From: Ochotona curzoniae
Lineage: Eukaryota > Chordata > Mammalia > Lagomorpha > Ochotonidae
Assembly: GCF_017591425.1 (NCBI RefSeq)
Contig: NW_024466409.1
Coordinates: forward strand, 372,001 to 436,000
DNA length: 64,000 nucleotides
Reading direction: 5' to 3'
Below the pieces are notes generated by a model. That model saw only the letters and a program-made list of their open reading frames with translations, made no database searches and was not told the DNA's origin. Positions within the stretch are counted from its first letter, which is position 1. Each line of letters begins with the position of its first letter. A program made the translations under genes and the position numbers. Shown piece after piece: positions 10,276 to 22,545 of this stretch.

Positions 10276-11439
10276 AAGCCTGCATGGCACACTCTAGGGC
10301 TTGTCAATGCCTCTACAGGGCAGCTAGGACACTGTGTCAAGTTGAGGGCTGTGTTGCATATTCTCTTTATTGTAATCATTATTGTAACATTTAGCATGCT
10401 CATCAAACAATTTAGATTTGGGAATAGCTTGCTAACTCTACACTACTAACCAGGGACCGGATTGCCCTGGGTGCTGCTTTGCACACAGCAATCGAGATGT
10501 GGAAAGCAGATGACCACACTCATGGAAGCACAGCTCAGGCAGTGCCCTCCTCCAACACTGGAGAATGTGGTTTTGTCCCTCCCCCACTCCTCTTCTTACC
10601 TGCCCCCCAACCTACAATCTCTTGGGCCCCCTTACAGGTGCACAGTAAAGACAAAGGGTTTTCTGGACTTGATGCTGCCAGAGGGTAGTTTTCACATGTA
10701 AGTGATGAGTGTGGGCTGTGAGAAACCAATCTCTAGGTCCATGGGAATGTGGGACATCCATTTTCTAAATAGCTAACTTACAGACTGGCCCCTGGCCCTA
10801 GAGAGGACTCTGGGCAGAGTGCCCAGCACTGGCTGGAAGGCCTTGAGGTTGCCTGCATCCTATGCGGTGTAGGTGGTCAGCTTTCCTGGCCCTAGAGCAT
10901 GGGGCTGAGCTTCAGGTGGCAGGTCCTGGAGTTACGGAGGGATTCCCTAGCCCCCTTGGAGTTTATGTTACCTGTTCATGGGGCTCAGCCGAGGCTGTGA
11001 CAAGCAGAGCTCATGGCTCACCACACGTGTAACAGCCTAAGAGCCCTGCAGGCAGCGGAATCTCAGCACTGGCAGGGTCCCTGGCACAAGCTGGACACAA
11101 TACCAAATCTGTTCAGGTCTTGTGGCACCTGCTGGGGCTTCTTGGCAGCCTGGGTGCTCACAGTGCCTTATGGTGCTGGGAGAATAGCCCAGTGCCAGGG
11201 AGGGAGCCTCCTGTCTGTTGAGGGCCTTGCCCTGGGGGCCCAAACACCCGAACCACAGATGGAAGGGGACATTTCCCAATTTCTCTTGCAGCTGGTTATG
11301 ATCAGCAAGGTTTGAGCTGATGGGACCCTTCCTTAAAAGACAGAGGGCAATGCCTGTTGTGATGGCTGGAATTCCAGCTGCTGTCTCTGACTATGAGGCT
11401 GAAAACTGCAACCTAGGAATGTTGCTTCTACGTACTGTA

Positions 11440-11580
11440 CAAATGCCCCCTTAATTCCCACAGTGAGGTGTCATTAACTGTTTCCAGACGAGGTAACTAG
11501 GTTCAGAGAGTGAAAATAGCTTGTCAATGCTCATGCTGCCTCTCTATGTAGGACTAGAACCCAGCATTCTCAAACCTCAA
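11440..11580 (-). mobile_element. MIR fragment, antisense
   Basis: Reversed MIR core: TTTCCAGACGAGGTAACTAG, GTTCAGAGAGTGAAAATAGC, then AGGACTAGAACCCAGCATTC. Confidence 0.7.
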
Positions 11581-11614
11581 GCTCCTTCACTAGATCCAAG
11601 CCAGGTGAATGATA

Positions 11615-11830
11615 GTACTGGACTCACTGGATCTTAAGTGTATGCCAGGCCCTGGGAAAACCACATGTCTAAGTATGCTTCCCCTGACCCTTCACACCAG
11701 TTAGGTACAATCTAATAGTGTCCTCATGTCCCAAAGAGGGGACGTGAACTGTGCAAGGTAAGCAGCCAGCAAGCCTCAGATGGATGCAGACCGACCACAG
11801 GACTGTAGTCCCACTTCCGTTTTCAGACTG
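11615..11830 (-). mobile_element. MIR fragment, antisense
   Basis: Starts with the reversed MIR 3' end (TGCCAGGCCCTGGGAAAACC) and continues with a TCCTCATGTCCCAAAGAGGG-like core and GCAAGGTAAGCAGCCAGCAA. Confidence 0.55.
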
Positions 11831-12920
11831 CCCTCCCTTCTCAAGCCACAGAGCCCCAACTCCCCTGGAGGGTAACAGGGGAGTCAGGCAGGAGCTGTGG
11901 CTGCGAAGACAACACATCACGCAGAGAAGCAGAAGACTCAGTGAGCACTGGAGAGTGGGAACGCAGGGTTGGGGCCCCAGGGAGCGACAGAGGGCTCTGC
12001 CCCTGCCACCCTGGGTGGTGTGGCGGTGAGAAGAGAAGGGAGGAATAAGAGCATGTCTGGAGCTAGCTTATCTGTCAGGGCTGCTATTTCACAGAGCCGG
12101 GCAGAGAGTGCCAGCAAGCCTTTCTTTCCAGGGAGCTGGGCAAACTGAGGGAATGTTTCTGAGTGTCCAGTAGACCAAGGTCTCAGGGGACCCACCCTTC
12201 TAGCAGTATTTGGTGAGATGTTCCCTAGTCACCCGCTGTGAGCAAGAATGAGGAGCAAGGACCCAGAGTTCAGATCTTCTGCAGTGCTTTGGGTCTGGGT
12301 GACAACCTCAAGTTAGAAAAGGGTTCAGGTCAATGGCAACAGTTACTTCTTCTTTTATGCTAATGCCCTGCAGCTGGGGTTGGAGGGAAGAGTCCGGGTG
12401 AGGGATTGGAGGGTGGAAATTAAGCAAAACACAGCTGGGACTGGGTTCTCCCATGGAGCATTTCCTATCTCCCATGACTTGCGAGTCCAGCTAAGGGAAG
12501 ACCCTTAGCTGGCTCAAGGTCTTCTGTGGTGTGCCCTCTTGGCCTTGTCACTGCTCTTTCCCAATGCATTGTTCAGCCTTACAGCTTTACCACATGCTAC
12601 ATGTCTTATCTAAGGTCATTCAGGTTGGCATGTTCTTGCCACAGCAAGTCTACTTATTTCATGCTATGATGTCTTTGCTTGCTTAGGCCCTGTGCTGAAC
12701 ACAAGATCCAGAGAACAGGAGAATCCTGTTTGTGATCTCATGGGCCCTAGGAGCCAGGAAGGGCAGCTCCAGGGGAAGACAGAAATGGGACCCAATGGTG
12801 TACACAGGGAGACATCACTATTTGTGTTTACTGCAGCACTGTTCGTAACCACGCGAGATCAAAGCAAGCCCAAGATATCCATCATCTGAGGAGTGTTTTA
12901 AAAAACTATGGATTGGCCCT

Positions 12921-13020
12921 CTTCCTTTTTCTTCTTTTTTTCTTCCTTCCTTCCTTCCTTCCTTCCTTCCTTCCTTCCTTCCTTCCTTCCTTCCTTCCTT
13001 CCTTCCTTCCTTCTCTTTCC
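12921..13020. repeat. (TTCC)n microsatellite
   Basis: Perfect CTTC/TTCC tetranucleotide run of about 17 units at 12942-13012, flanked by imperfect pyrimidine tract. The opposite strand is polypurine (GGAA)n. Confidence 0.98.
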
Positions 13021-13061
13021 TTGATTCTGATGTCATATGCAGCTGTTAAAAACAATGAAGT

Positions 13062-13466
13062 AGGAGCTTGCATTGCAGCATAGTGGATGAGGCAGCTACC
13101 TGCAATGCCAGCATCCCATATGGGCACTGTGCTGCATCCTAGGTGTCCTTCTGATCCAGTTCCCTGATAATGCACCTGGAAAAAGCAGCAGATGGCCCAA
13201 ATACTTGGCCCCGGCCATCCATGTGTGTGAGACCAGGGTGAAGGTCCCAGCTCCTGACTTCAGTTGGGCCCAAGCCATTACTGTGGCTATCTGGGGAGAA
13301 GGCCAGCAGGAGGAAGCTCTTGCTTTTTCTTTTCTTCCTTCGTTCCTTCCTTTCTCTTTCTCTCTTGCTCTCTTTCCCTCTCTGTATGTGTGTGTATCTT
13401 ACCCTCACTCTCTGTTCCTTGGTCTTTCAAACAAATATTCTCAAAATAAATTAATAAATAAATAAA
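13062..13466 (+). mobile_element. C-repeat SINE, older subfamily, expanded CT tract
   Basis: Head GGAGCTTGCATTGCAGCATA, CCAGCATCCCATATGGGCAC, body AAAAAGCAGCAGATGGCCCA, a long CT-rich segment (13320-13390) and tail AAATAAATTAATAAATAAAT. Confidence 0.85.
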
Positions 13467-13516
13467 AATAAGAAGGAGAAGAAAAGAAGAAGAGGAAGAA
13501 GATGATGAAGAAGAAC
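13467..13516. repeat. (GAA)n-like simple repeat at a SINE tail
   Basis: Purine tract of GAAGAA/GGAGAA triplets directly following the A-tail of the SINE at 13062-13466; probably grown from that tail. Confidence 0.85.
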
Positions 13517-13830
13517 AGCCCTCTGGTCCAACATGGGAAGGTACGCAAGACATTTTAAGGATAAAATAGATTTCAAAATTGCATACCAACAATATGACCC
13601 ATGCCATATAAAGCCCCTATATATTTTTATATGCACAGATTCCTAACAAAGAATCCCAAACTGAAAATAGTCGTTGAAGAAAAGAGGGAGAAATAGGAAA
13701 GGGGATCACCATAATTTTCTTTGTGTTGTTCAAATATTTTAAAAAGCAGTAACAAGTCTGGGGTAGGGGGAGGCAGGTGGAAAATCAACATATTTCTGGA
13801 TACAGACACTTTAAAAAAGATGATATGTCT

Positions 13831-14484
13831 GGACCCAGTGTGGTAGCCCAATGGCTAAAGTCTTTGCTTTGCATGCACTGGTTCTAATCCCAGCGCCAGC
13901 TTCCCAACCAGCTCCCTGTTTGTGGCCTGGGAAAACAGTAGAGGATGGCCCAAAGCCTTGGGATCCTACATCTGTGTGGGAGACATGGGAGAAGCTCCTG
14001 GCTCCTGGCTTCGGATTGGCTGAGCTCTGGTTGCTGTGGTCACTTGGGGAGTAAATTAGTGGACAGGAGATTTTCCTCTCTGTCTCTCCACCTTTCCAAT
14101 AAAAATAAAATAAATCTAGATTTTTTTAGATTTTTTAGATTTATTTTATTTTTATTTCCAAGTCAGATATACAAAGAGGAGGAGGAGAGACAGAGAGGAA
14201 GCTCTTCCGTCCGATGATTCACCCCCCAAGTGAGCGCAACGGCTGATGCTATGCCGGTCCAAAGCCAGGATCCAGGAACTTCTTCCGGGTATTCCACACG
14301 GGTGCAGGGTCCAAGGCTTTGGGCTGTCCTCGACTGCTTTCCCAGGCCACAAGCAGGGAGCTGGATGGGAAGTGGAGCTGCCGGGATTAGAACCTGCGCC
14401 CATATGGGATCCCGGCGCGTTTAAGGCGAGGACTTAAGCTGCTAGGCCACGCCGCTGGGCCCAATAAATAAATCTCAAAAAAAG
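13831..14484 (+). mobile_element. C-repeat SINE interrupted in its tail by a second SINE
   Basis: The plus-strand SINE runs from GGACCCAGTGTGGTAGCCCA to the tail AATAAAAATAAAATAAATCT (14097-14118). It resumes after the nested copy as AATAAATAAATCTC + A7 at 14463-14483. Outer target duplication: GATATGT (13822-13828 and 14485-14491). Confidence 0.88.
14119..14462 (-). mobile_element. C-repeat SINE, antisense, nested in the previous SINE
   Basis: Young copy in reverse: GATTTATTTTATTTTTATTT at its left end, AGGAAGCTCTTCCGTCCGAT, and the GC-rich head ending GCCACGCCGCTGGGCCC. The flanks AATAAAATAAATCT and AATAAATAAATCT act as its duplicated target. The two SINEs are tail-to-tail, so this locus is a near-perfect inverted repeat with arms of about 300 bp. 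Confidence 0.93.
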
Positions 14485-14492
14485 GATATGTT

Positions 14493-15835
14493 CTTTTGGG
14501 GCAGGAGGTGCAAGTCACTGGAAATTGCAAAGCTTAATACTTATTAGGGTTTTGAGAGATGTATAAGAGTTCATCAGTCTTAGACTGCTTCCCATTAAAA
14601 CATGTCCAATCTGAGCTGCCTATTATCAACCTGGTTGCTTTGTTTTGTTACAAAAGGGCCCAGCATGTGTGCTAGTGTAAGTGTGTATGTGTGTAAGGGT
14701 GGGTCCTGCCAGGTTGCTGGAAAGATGTGAGATGCACTTGTGGTGAGCATCCATGGAATGCAAACCTCTGTAGGCACACATACCATGCACCACACCTTTC
14801 GTGGGCCCTGAGGATCTGTATGAGCTGCAGATGGGAGTAATGTGCTGGGGAGCTGCTCAGCAAGCAGGTCCCAGAAACACAGGACAGACACTTCAGATAC
14901 AGCCAGTGAGGGGAAGCAAGCAGCCCAGTGCTTTTCCCCGCTCCTGTGGTCTTTCCAAACTCCCTGGTCTATCTGGAGAGCAGCGGGGGAGGGACACACA
15001 CATAGCTGAGATCCAGGCCATCAAAGTGATTCCTTTGAGGCTGGCCACTTACCTTTATTCCTGGGTCTGGGGCCACTACCATCTCCTGGCCACAGGCTTG
15101 GAGAACAGAGTGTTGCAAGTCTGTCTGTGGTCACACTGACCTAGCAAGAGGTATGGCTCCTGCGGACACTGCCATGGCCATGGGAAGGTTGCGAGGACAA
15201 TGGCCCCCTGCGGGCACTGCCACACGGTGAGCCCCCCTCCAATAACTAGCTCATGGGTCATGCCAAGGGCCAACGGTGCCCTCAGGGCAGGGCCAGAGGC
15301 AGCAGGAAGAAGCCATCCCGAGCCAGGAAGTGGCTGTTCACCCAGAGAAGGGTTTGTGTCCTCAGATCCCCTAGGAAAGGCTGTGGTTCAGAGCAGGCAG
15401 GCTGAAGGGCCCCTCCAGGCCAGGGTCCATGGCAACCCCGAGGACTGGGTGAGAGGAGGGATGGGGTGAGGGCTGCAGACCGGATGTCAACAAGGAGGCA
15501 GCAGCTACATACCAGTAAGACAGAGAAGGGCCTGTGGAAGGAGGAAGTCAGGAAGGCAATGTTACGAACAGTCAGAAGCCATTCCTAACAGCCCATAGCC
15601 TCTACAAGAGCTGCCTAACTAGGCCCGGGGCTGCCTCTCTTGCCCCCCAAATCTGTACTCACATAGCAGCTTGAACGATCCTGTTATAACCTAGCTCAGA
15701 TATGAGACTGCTTGGTTCTGAACCCTCAATTGACTTCTCCTTTCAGAATAAACAATAGCTGGCTTCCAGCTCCCTCTGGCATTGTGCCGTACCATGTGCT
15801 ACTCTACTGACACTGATACTGACCGTCTCGTTGTA
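14493..15835. other. unique intronic sequence, nothing recognised
   Basis: No gene, RNA or repeat recognised. A short GT-rich stretch lies near 14665-14700 and an ACACACAT run near 14994; the open frames show no family resemblance. Confidence 0.5.
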
Positions 15836-16175
15836 CCAGCACTCACCTCAAGACCTTTGCACATGAAGATCCTGCCAAATGGTGTGCTCGGGCTCCTGAG
15901 AGCTACAGGTTTCCTCTCTTAAGCTTAGAAGTGTCACCCTAGCAGAGAGATCTTTCCTGACAACTCCGTATAAAGCAACAATCTTTTTCTACTCTGTCCC
16001 AACCTCCTTGTCTGCTTGATTCTCAGTTTCGCTTGTTTACTATTTACTATCTATTCTTTTGACCAAAACAGAAGCTCTGAAAGCAGGGACTGCTTTGTTG
16101 ACAGTTATATACCAGCATCTAAGATAGCACTGGCACACAGCAGTGTTCCATAAACACTGTTGCATGAATGAACCC
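15836..16175 (+). mobile_element. L2 LINE 3' end
   Basis: Typical L2 ending: ACCTTTGCACATGAAGATCC, AGAAGCTCTGAAAGCAGGGA, GATAGCACTGGCACACAGCA, then CATAAACACTGTTGCATGAA. Confidence 0.82.
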
Positions 16176-16454
16176 ATGAGTGAACCAATGGCTTGTGAGA
16201 GAACAAAGTTGTCTTGTTCTCTTGGAGGTCAAAGAGAAGCCAGGCAGGTGGGGAGGAGGAATGCTGGGCATAGCTGATTCCAGCTCCTTATCAGGAAGAA
16301 TGCTGTGCCATATGGAAGGCTGCTCTGGGACATACTGGGTGCCTGCTAGAGGTCCTGAGTGCCCTGCTGTTGAGGGCAGAGGCTGGGATGAGACATCCTA
16401 GAGAACTTGCCCAGTGGTGTAGGTAGGTATGAATGTGTATTGGAATCAAAGGGG

Positions 16455-16750
16455 TGAACACTGTGGTGAAGCAAGTTAACCCACTGCTTAAGACACTTGA
16501 ATTCTATAGCAAAGTGTTAGCCTAAGTCCTGGCTACTCTGTTTCAAACACAGCTTCCTGCTAGTTTGTATAAGAAGCAGTGGATGATGGCTCAAATACTT
16601 GAGTTGCTGCACCCATGTGGGAGACCTGGATGGAGTTCCTGGCTCCTGGTTTCAACCTGGTCCAACCTGGCTGGTGTGGACATTTGGGGAGTGAACCAGC
16701 AGATGGAAGATCTCTCTCTTCCTCTCTTTCTGCCTTTTAGATAAACAGAC
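16455..16750 (+). mobile_element. C-repeat SINE, old subfamily
   Basis: Diverged head (GTGGTGAAGCAAGTTAACCC), body CACCCATGTGGGAGACCTGG, TTTGGGGAGTGAACCAGCAG and TGGAAGATCTCTCTCTTCCT. No clean tail or target duplication remains. Confidence 0.8.
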
Positions 16751-16764
16751 AATGCTTAATGAAG

Positions 16765-16830
16765 GAAAGGAGGGAGGGAGGAAACGAGGCAAGAAAGGAG
16801 AGAAGGGGAGTGAGGGAGCAGAGCAGAGCA
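16765..16830. repeat. purine-rich (GGAA/GGGA)n low-complexity tract
   Basis: AGGAAAGGAGGGAGGGAGGA and further imperfect purine repeats follow the old SINE tail. Confidence 0.75.
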
Positions 16831-16995
16831 AACATTCTTCAGATGGTTCTTTGCAACAAGATGGAGGAATGGCCTCCATTCAGGCAGTGGACACAAATGT
16901 GTTGAGATGAAGGGCTGGAAAATTGCAAGGCTGGAACTCTTTCTAAATCTCTTTTAGAATCCTATTGGTGTTGGTGGCGGTGGTAGGTGGTGGGC

Positions 16996-17285
16996 ATCTA
17001 GTCTAACAGTCAAAAAGCTGGTTAAGATGTGCAGACCCCAAATCACAGTACCTGCCTTCAAGTTCAGCACCAGCTCTTGATTCGAGCTTCCTGACAACAT
17101 GCAAACTGGGAAGGAAGCAGTGGCAGTGGCTCAAATGATTGGGTTCCTGACACCCATGAGGGAGACCTGGATTGAGTTTCTGGATCACAGCTTTGGTCCA
17201 GCTCAGCCCCAGTGGCTGTAGGAACTTAAGGAGTGAACTAGTAGAAGGAAGCTCTTTTTCTCTTGCCAATAAATAATAATAATAA
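16996..17285 (+). mobile_element. C-repeat SINE, old diverged subfamily
   Basis: Recognisable by GTCTAACAGTCAAAAAGCTG, GAAGCAGTGGCAGTGGCTCA, GAGGGAGACCTGGATTGAGT and the tail CCAATAAATAATAATAATAA. Confidence 0.78.
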
Positions 17286-17289
17286 ATTA

Positions 17290-18680
17290 AGGTTTATGTT
17301 GTTGGACGGACAGATAAGCAATGGATGAACAATGGAGAGATAGAGGAAAAGACATGGATGCAAAGGTGGGAACTGTAGATGACCTAAGGAAAGAAGAGCA
17401 TGCTATTGAAGGGACACAGGGCTAAGTGGGCAACTCTGCAGCTCATTTGCTTCTCAAACAAACAAACAACAAAAATTCCATTTCTCAAGAAGCTGCTGAA
17501 TCCCCTTGTCAATTTCTTTCTCTTTTGTATGTGGAATGTAGATTCCACAGTGGAGCAATAGGGAGCCCAAGGTCTCCCATCCTCCCCTTACCTACTGCAC
17601 TCCACCTCACGCTCCACATCATCACTGCAGGCACCTCACATGACAGCCAGAACAGCCCAGCCCAGCCAGGGCAGGTACTGGGATCAACACTGCATGGAAG
17701 AGAAAATCAAATGTGACAGAAGTTAAGAAACTGCCAGGCAGGGAGAGGCAGAGGCCACCCACCTCCCAGGAGTAGGGGGCTGGGAGGCTGTTGGGGACAT
17801 TTCCTAGTCACCTGCAGAGAGTGTGTTGTGTTTGCTCTGTTAGGTGCCTATTCTTAGATCTAGGGAGCTAGGGATGACGGATTTAGAACTTATGAGGTGG
17901 AAACGTGTTGGTCTGTTTCATAAACAACTGCAATCTTTCCTGCAGACTCTAGTTTCTGGGTCCTCTGTTGGAACTGCTGGCTTTGGGGGTTCTTGAGCTG
18001 CCCTGGGAAAGCACACAGAAAATGACCTTCTGGGAGACCCCCTCCCCCAGGTTCACGTGACTATAAAAGCTTTTGTAGCACCCATCTCACTCAACACAGC
18101 CACCCTGAGAAGATGATATTTTGATCTTGCTCTTTGGATGAAGAGAGAGAGAGGTTGGTAGGAGCGGAGAAGCAAGCACAGCCTGTGATGTGGTGTGAGA
18201 GCCAGGCTGTGGACTGCAAGGTCTGATGTGGAGCCTACTGCTGCCAAAAAGAGTCTGGCCCTAGCAGATGGAGCAGTAAAGACATATGTGCAGTACCTTT
18301 GGATTTTAGTTCCTTCAGGCGTTCGCAGAGAGCGCTCCTGTCTCCTAAGGTTTCTTCACACATGCTGCATTTCCCTCTGTACAACCTGGTGGCCTGTCCC
18401 TGCTGCTATCCAGGGTTGCCTCGTTCCAGCAGGCTTCAGGTTGTTATCACCCCTCTAATGTGCAGTGCCCAGAGCTGGCTGAGGCTGTTAAGAGTTCATG
18501 AGTCTAGGACATACAAGTTGGCCTAGAGGCTCCAGCTCTGCTAGTGGAGCCTGAAGTCACATTTGCTGTTTTGGACCCCAACCCAGCAGATGCTTGCTGA
18601 ATTAACAAGGGAAGGTTTCTGCCCTCCCTTGGCCTGGCCCGTAAGCTGGTGGCTGAACTGTCAGGTTGTCCTCGTGAAAT
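17290..18680. other. unique intronic sequence
   Basis: No gene recognised. A weak antisense MIR-like stretch lies near 18090-18170 (CAGCCACCCTGAGAAGATGA). The remainder is unassigned. Confidence 0.5.
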
Positions 18681-18683
18681 GTC

Positions 18684-19013
18684 TTTTTTTTTTTTTTTTG
18701 AGGATTTATTTATTTTTATTACAAAGTCAGATATACAGAGAGGAGGAGAGACAGAAAAGAAGATCTTCTGCCCCCAAGTGACTGCAATGGCCGGTGCTGT
18801 ACTGGTCCAGAGCCAGGAGCCAGGAACTTCCTCCAGGTCTCCCACATGGGTGCAGGAATCCAAAGGCTTTGGACCATCCTAGACTGCTTTCCCAGGCCAC
18901 AAGCAGGGAGCTGGATGGGAAGTGGAACTGCCAGGATTAGAACCAGCACCCACATAGGATCCCGGAGCGTTCAAGGCAAGGACTTTAGCCACTAGGCCAC
19001 GGCGTCAGGCCCA
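18684..19013 (-). mobile_element. C-repeat SINE, antisense, full-length
   Basis: Starts with T13 and GAGGATTTATTTATTTTTAT, contains GAGGAGAGACAGAAAAGAAG, ends with the reversed head CTAGGCCACGGCGTCAGGCC. The target duplication TGAAATGTC lies at 18675-18683 and 19014-19022. Confidence 0.94.
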
Positions 19014-19634
19014 TGAAATGTCATCTTACAAGATTAGTGATAACTGACAGATACCAGTAGAGGGACAGAGGCACAGACATAGCTCAGGGCCCAGGAGCAG
19101 CCAGCCGGACTGTTGCTATTCCCACAGCCTTACTTACATCACTCCTTAAGCCTGTTGGGAAATATCAAGCATACAGGAGAAAGCATTCTGGGGGTGGGGC
19201 TAAGAAGCTCTGTTCTGGAACCCAGGGACAGAGACGTGCAGAATTCTCACGTAGCAAAAGAATTAACGGTTACTAGGGTTCACATGGAAACAAGTGACAT
19301 AAATGTGAGCTGGAATTCTCTCTAGAGTTTGCAGGAACTGACTGGGGCCCACTGAACACCTGCTTAGTGATGGACACTGCAGCCAACTCAGTCCCATTCA
19401 TTTTGTGCACAAACCAGTAGTCTATAAACCACGGAGACAGGTCAAGCAGACAGGTGCTCTGGAAAGGTGAGCCCAGAAACGTCACCTAGAGTCCATCTCT
19501 TACTTACCTGTTTTTGTTTTCAAATGATAAAGTTTTATTAAACTCTGTGTGTATGTATAGCGCAAAATAGGAAAGAAACTAATGGAGTAATGCTTTTAAT
19601 TTACATTCATGTATTCTTTTCCTCTCAGATTATT

Positions 19635-19945
19635 TTCTCAGCAGAACTTACCAGAGAAGACAGACAGTTCTCATTTACCCCTTTGCCCCCAACACAATCA
19701 TAGCCTCCCACAGCATCAACATCTGGCACCAAAACAGTGCATTTGTTCCAATCGATGAGCCTACACTGACACAGGTTTCTTGTTCAAAGTGCATAGTATA
19801 CATTAGGGTTTAATCTTTGTGCTGTACTTTCTTTGGATTATGACAAATGTATGGATAATGTTTAGCCATCATTAATAGTATCAGACCGAACAGCTTCACT
19901 GCCCTGAAAGTACTTTGTATTTTGCCTATTTATCTTTTCATCTGT
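19635..19945 (+). mobile_element. ancient L1M 3' UTR fragment
   Basis: Phrases typical of L1M 3' UTRs: ACAGTGCATTTGTTCCAATC, AGTATACATTAGGGTTTAAT, TGACAAATGTATGGATAATG, ACAGCTTCACTGCCCTGAAA. Confidence 0.78.
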
Positions 19946-19974
19946 CAGAGTTGATGAATAGGTGAGTGAACAGT

Positions 19975-20720
19975 TACAGACTGCCCCTAATAGTCCTGCA
20001 CGGTTCTAGTGGAGGGCCTACAGTAATAGATAAGACATAAGTGGCTTGTGCTTGCACTGGGGAAACAAGGAAGCAAGTAGATACACAAACAGGAGGCAGC
20101 TAACAGGAAGAGTCAGAACAGCAGAACACACTGATGCAGCAGGCTTTCAGTGAGGGGCTTCTGAGCTGCAGCCTGAGAGACAAGGGGTCAGCCACACAGA
20201 CCCCTTCCAGGGAGGCCTTGCCAGGCCGAGGGAATGACCAGGATGGAGGCCTGAAGGAGGAGGGAGGCCTGCCAGTTCCAGGTGCAGCTGGAAGGCCAAC
20301 CAGGGTGTGATTGAGGCCAAGGGAGTCAGGGGAGAGGAAGGCCGCCAGAGGGAAGGGGAAGCAGAGTCTAGGGCTGCCTGCAGGGGAGTCAGTACGTTAT
20401 GAGAGTACGCAGAGATGCCACTGGAGGGCTCTGAAGCAGGGAGTGGCAAGCCCTGGCTTACATTTGAGAAGGCTGCTCTCTGAAGGCTCCATTACAAGGG
20501 CAAAATGGAGAGAGTCAGTTTCACTTTAGGAAGCTACTGCATTGCAGAGTACTAGACAGGCTGGACAGTGGCTCAGCGTGGGCTGGCAGCAGTGGAACAG
20601 GGAGAACCAGATAGCATTAGCATCTGTTTTGGGGGAAGGGTTTCTAGGACCTGGTGCTGGATTGCATATCAGTAGTGAGAGAAGACAGGAATCAAGATTG
20701 ATTCCTTGAACAAAGGGTGA
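19975..20720 (+). mobile_element. ancient LINE-like (L2-type) remnant
   Basis: Phrases seen in old L2-type repeats: TAGATAAGACATAAGTGGCT near the left end, GAATGACCAGGATGGAGGCC in the middle, and GGACCTGGTGCTGGATTGCA with AATCAAGATTGATTCCTTG at the right. Heavily diverged; limits approximate. Confidence 0.45.
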
Positions 20721-20724
20721 TAGC

Positions 20725-21635
20725 AAGGTTTCTTTATGAAGTTGAGGAGACCTGAGATTAAAGTTGGGTATGAAAATCAAGATTCCTGATTTGGACATTT
20801 TAAGACGGAAGTGCAAGTTAGATGTATGGGAACCACACATCCCCCCAGTAGAGTACTCCTGTGAACCTAAGTAGGGATAAGCCTGAGAGCTGGAAAACCA
20901 TGTGAACAACAGATGGTAGAGGCCGCCAGGTGAGTGTGGTCATGCTGGGCCTCTGGTCTGCTGGGGCCTAACTGGGTACTTTCATCGCTCGAAGTCACAG
21001 CTTCTGTTTTTGTTTTTTCTTGAATGAAGTGCATGACTGCATAAATGCACATTTCATAAGCTAATACATACAAATTTCTTTTGAGAATGTTCCTACTTCA
21101 TATGAAGTACCCAAGGTTTAAAAGTAAATTGCTATCTAGGGTCATTATAGCCACTGACTCAACTTCTCTCTTAACTGATTCCATTGAAAGCAGCATCCAG
21201 ACCTAACCCTGGTGAGCAGCCAGACATACACACACTGGCCTGGCACTCTGCTCCTGGGGCAGGTGTTAGTGGGTTAAGGGGTATGTTCAGAGGATGTAGG
21301 GTTGGCAAGAGATTTTCTCTGGGATATCTCCTAATTTCAGGGGGTATGAGGCCACCAGAACAGAAGTCTGTGCAGTTGTCAGCCTTGCGAAGAAGCACAC
21401 AACTGAAGGCAAGAAGGCTCTTGTGCACATGTTCACAATGGAGACTACCCAGTCCCCCCCCATGCTCTCAGCCCCAAGAGACAGACACTCTTCGCAGCCA
21501 AGGGGCCTGGAGACTTGAAGGCTGAGGCCAGGCACAAGCATCCCCTTCATGCAAGTCACTGAGCAGCGCGCTAACTTAGATGGAAATCCAAAGTATGTGC
21601 CTTGGCCTGTAAGGTTCCATATCCTCTGCTTGGAG
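20725..21635. other. unique intronic sequence
   Basis: Nothing recognisable. A 113-residue plus-strand open frame and a longer minus-strand frame overlap here but show no domain or splice context and are treated as chance. Confidence 0.5.
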
Positions 21636-21639
21636 CCAC

Positions 21640-22385
21640 CTCCTTCGGGCCCACTACTGCCGCTCTCCTCCTGACCCATTCCCCTCCAGCCACACTGGTC
21701 TCTCTGCTGGTCCTTCAACTGGACAGCCATACTTCTGGCTTGGGACGTTTCCCAGGCTTGGGACGCCCCTTCCAGATAACCATGTGTTTCCTTCACTCCT
21801 TTCATTGAGTCTTAGCTCAAATGTCACGCTCCCAGAGGACATTCCTTGATCACACAATTCTATTACCCCATACTGCTTTATTTTTCCTTCCTAGAAAATA
21901 ATACCCTATCACAGACTTTTAAAAAATATTTATTTAGACATTTATTTATTTGAAACACAGAATGACAGAAAAAGAGGAAGAGACAGGGAAGTATCTTTCA
22001 TCTTCTGGTTTACTCCTCATTCGACTACAACAGCTGGGCTGGGTGGGGCCAGAGACAAAACTCCATCCGGGTTTCCTATGTGTGTACAAGGGTCTAATGA
22101 CTTGGGCCATTTTCTACTGCATCCAAAGCATATTAATAAAGGAGCAGGACCAGAAATAAAACAACTTGGACTTGAACCAGTTCCTATATGGAAAACTGGT
22201 GTTGTATGCAGCACTTTAACCTGCTACACCACAATGCTGTTTCCTGCCTCATAGACTTTTGTCTCTCTCTCCCTCTGGAATGAAAAGTTCCATAGAGGCA
22301 AACACCTCATTTTATTCAATTGCCATATCCCCAGCACTCAGAAAAGGAAAAGGTACTCAAAGCGTATTAGTTCAGGAATGAACAG
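21640..22385 (+). mobile_element. L2 LINE 3' end, split by a SINE
   Basis: Left part: GTCTTAGCTCAAATGTCACG, CCAGAGGACATTCCTTGATC. Right part: TCTGGAATGAAAAGTTCCAT, CATATCCCCAGCACTCAGAA. Together they form the classic L2 3' terminus, broken at about 21910 by the C-repeat. Confidence 0.85.
21920..22248 (-). mobile_element. C-repeat SINE, antisense, inside L2
   Basis: AAAAAATATTTATTTAGACA at the tail side, GAAAAAGAGGAAGAGACAGG, and the reversed head CTACACCACAATGCTGTTTC. The flanks CAGACTTTT (21912-21920) and TAGACTTTT (about 22252-22260) are the likely target duplication. Confidence 0.82.
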
Positions 22386-22458
22386 AACTTCCCTTTAAGA
22401 GATGCTGAATTGGGGAGGTAGGTAGGCCATCCCCAAGGACCACCAGTCTAGAGGGACT

Positions 22459-22484
22459 GTGTGTGTGTGTGTGTGTGTGTGCGC

Positions 22485-22545
<61 letters not shown>

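Larger units (their letters stand above)
9346..12920. other. mostly unique intronic sequence
   Basis: Apart from three antisense MIR fragments (10165-10275, 11440-11580, 11615-11830) I see no genes or recognisable elements in 9346-12920. The open frames here are short and show no family resemblance. Confidence 0.55.

Noticed and set aside
21287..21805. 172-codon minus-strand ORF
   Set aside because: It overlaps an L2 3' end, lacks recognised domains and has no splice context.
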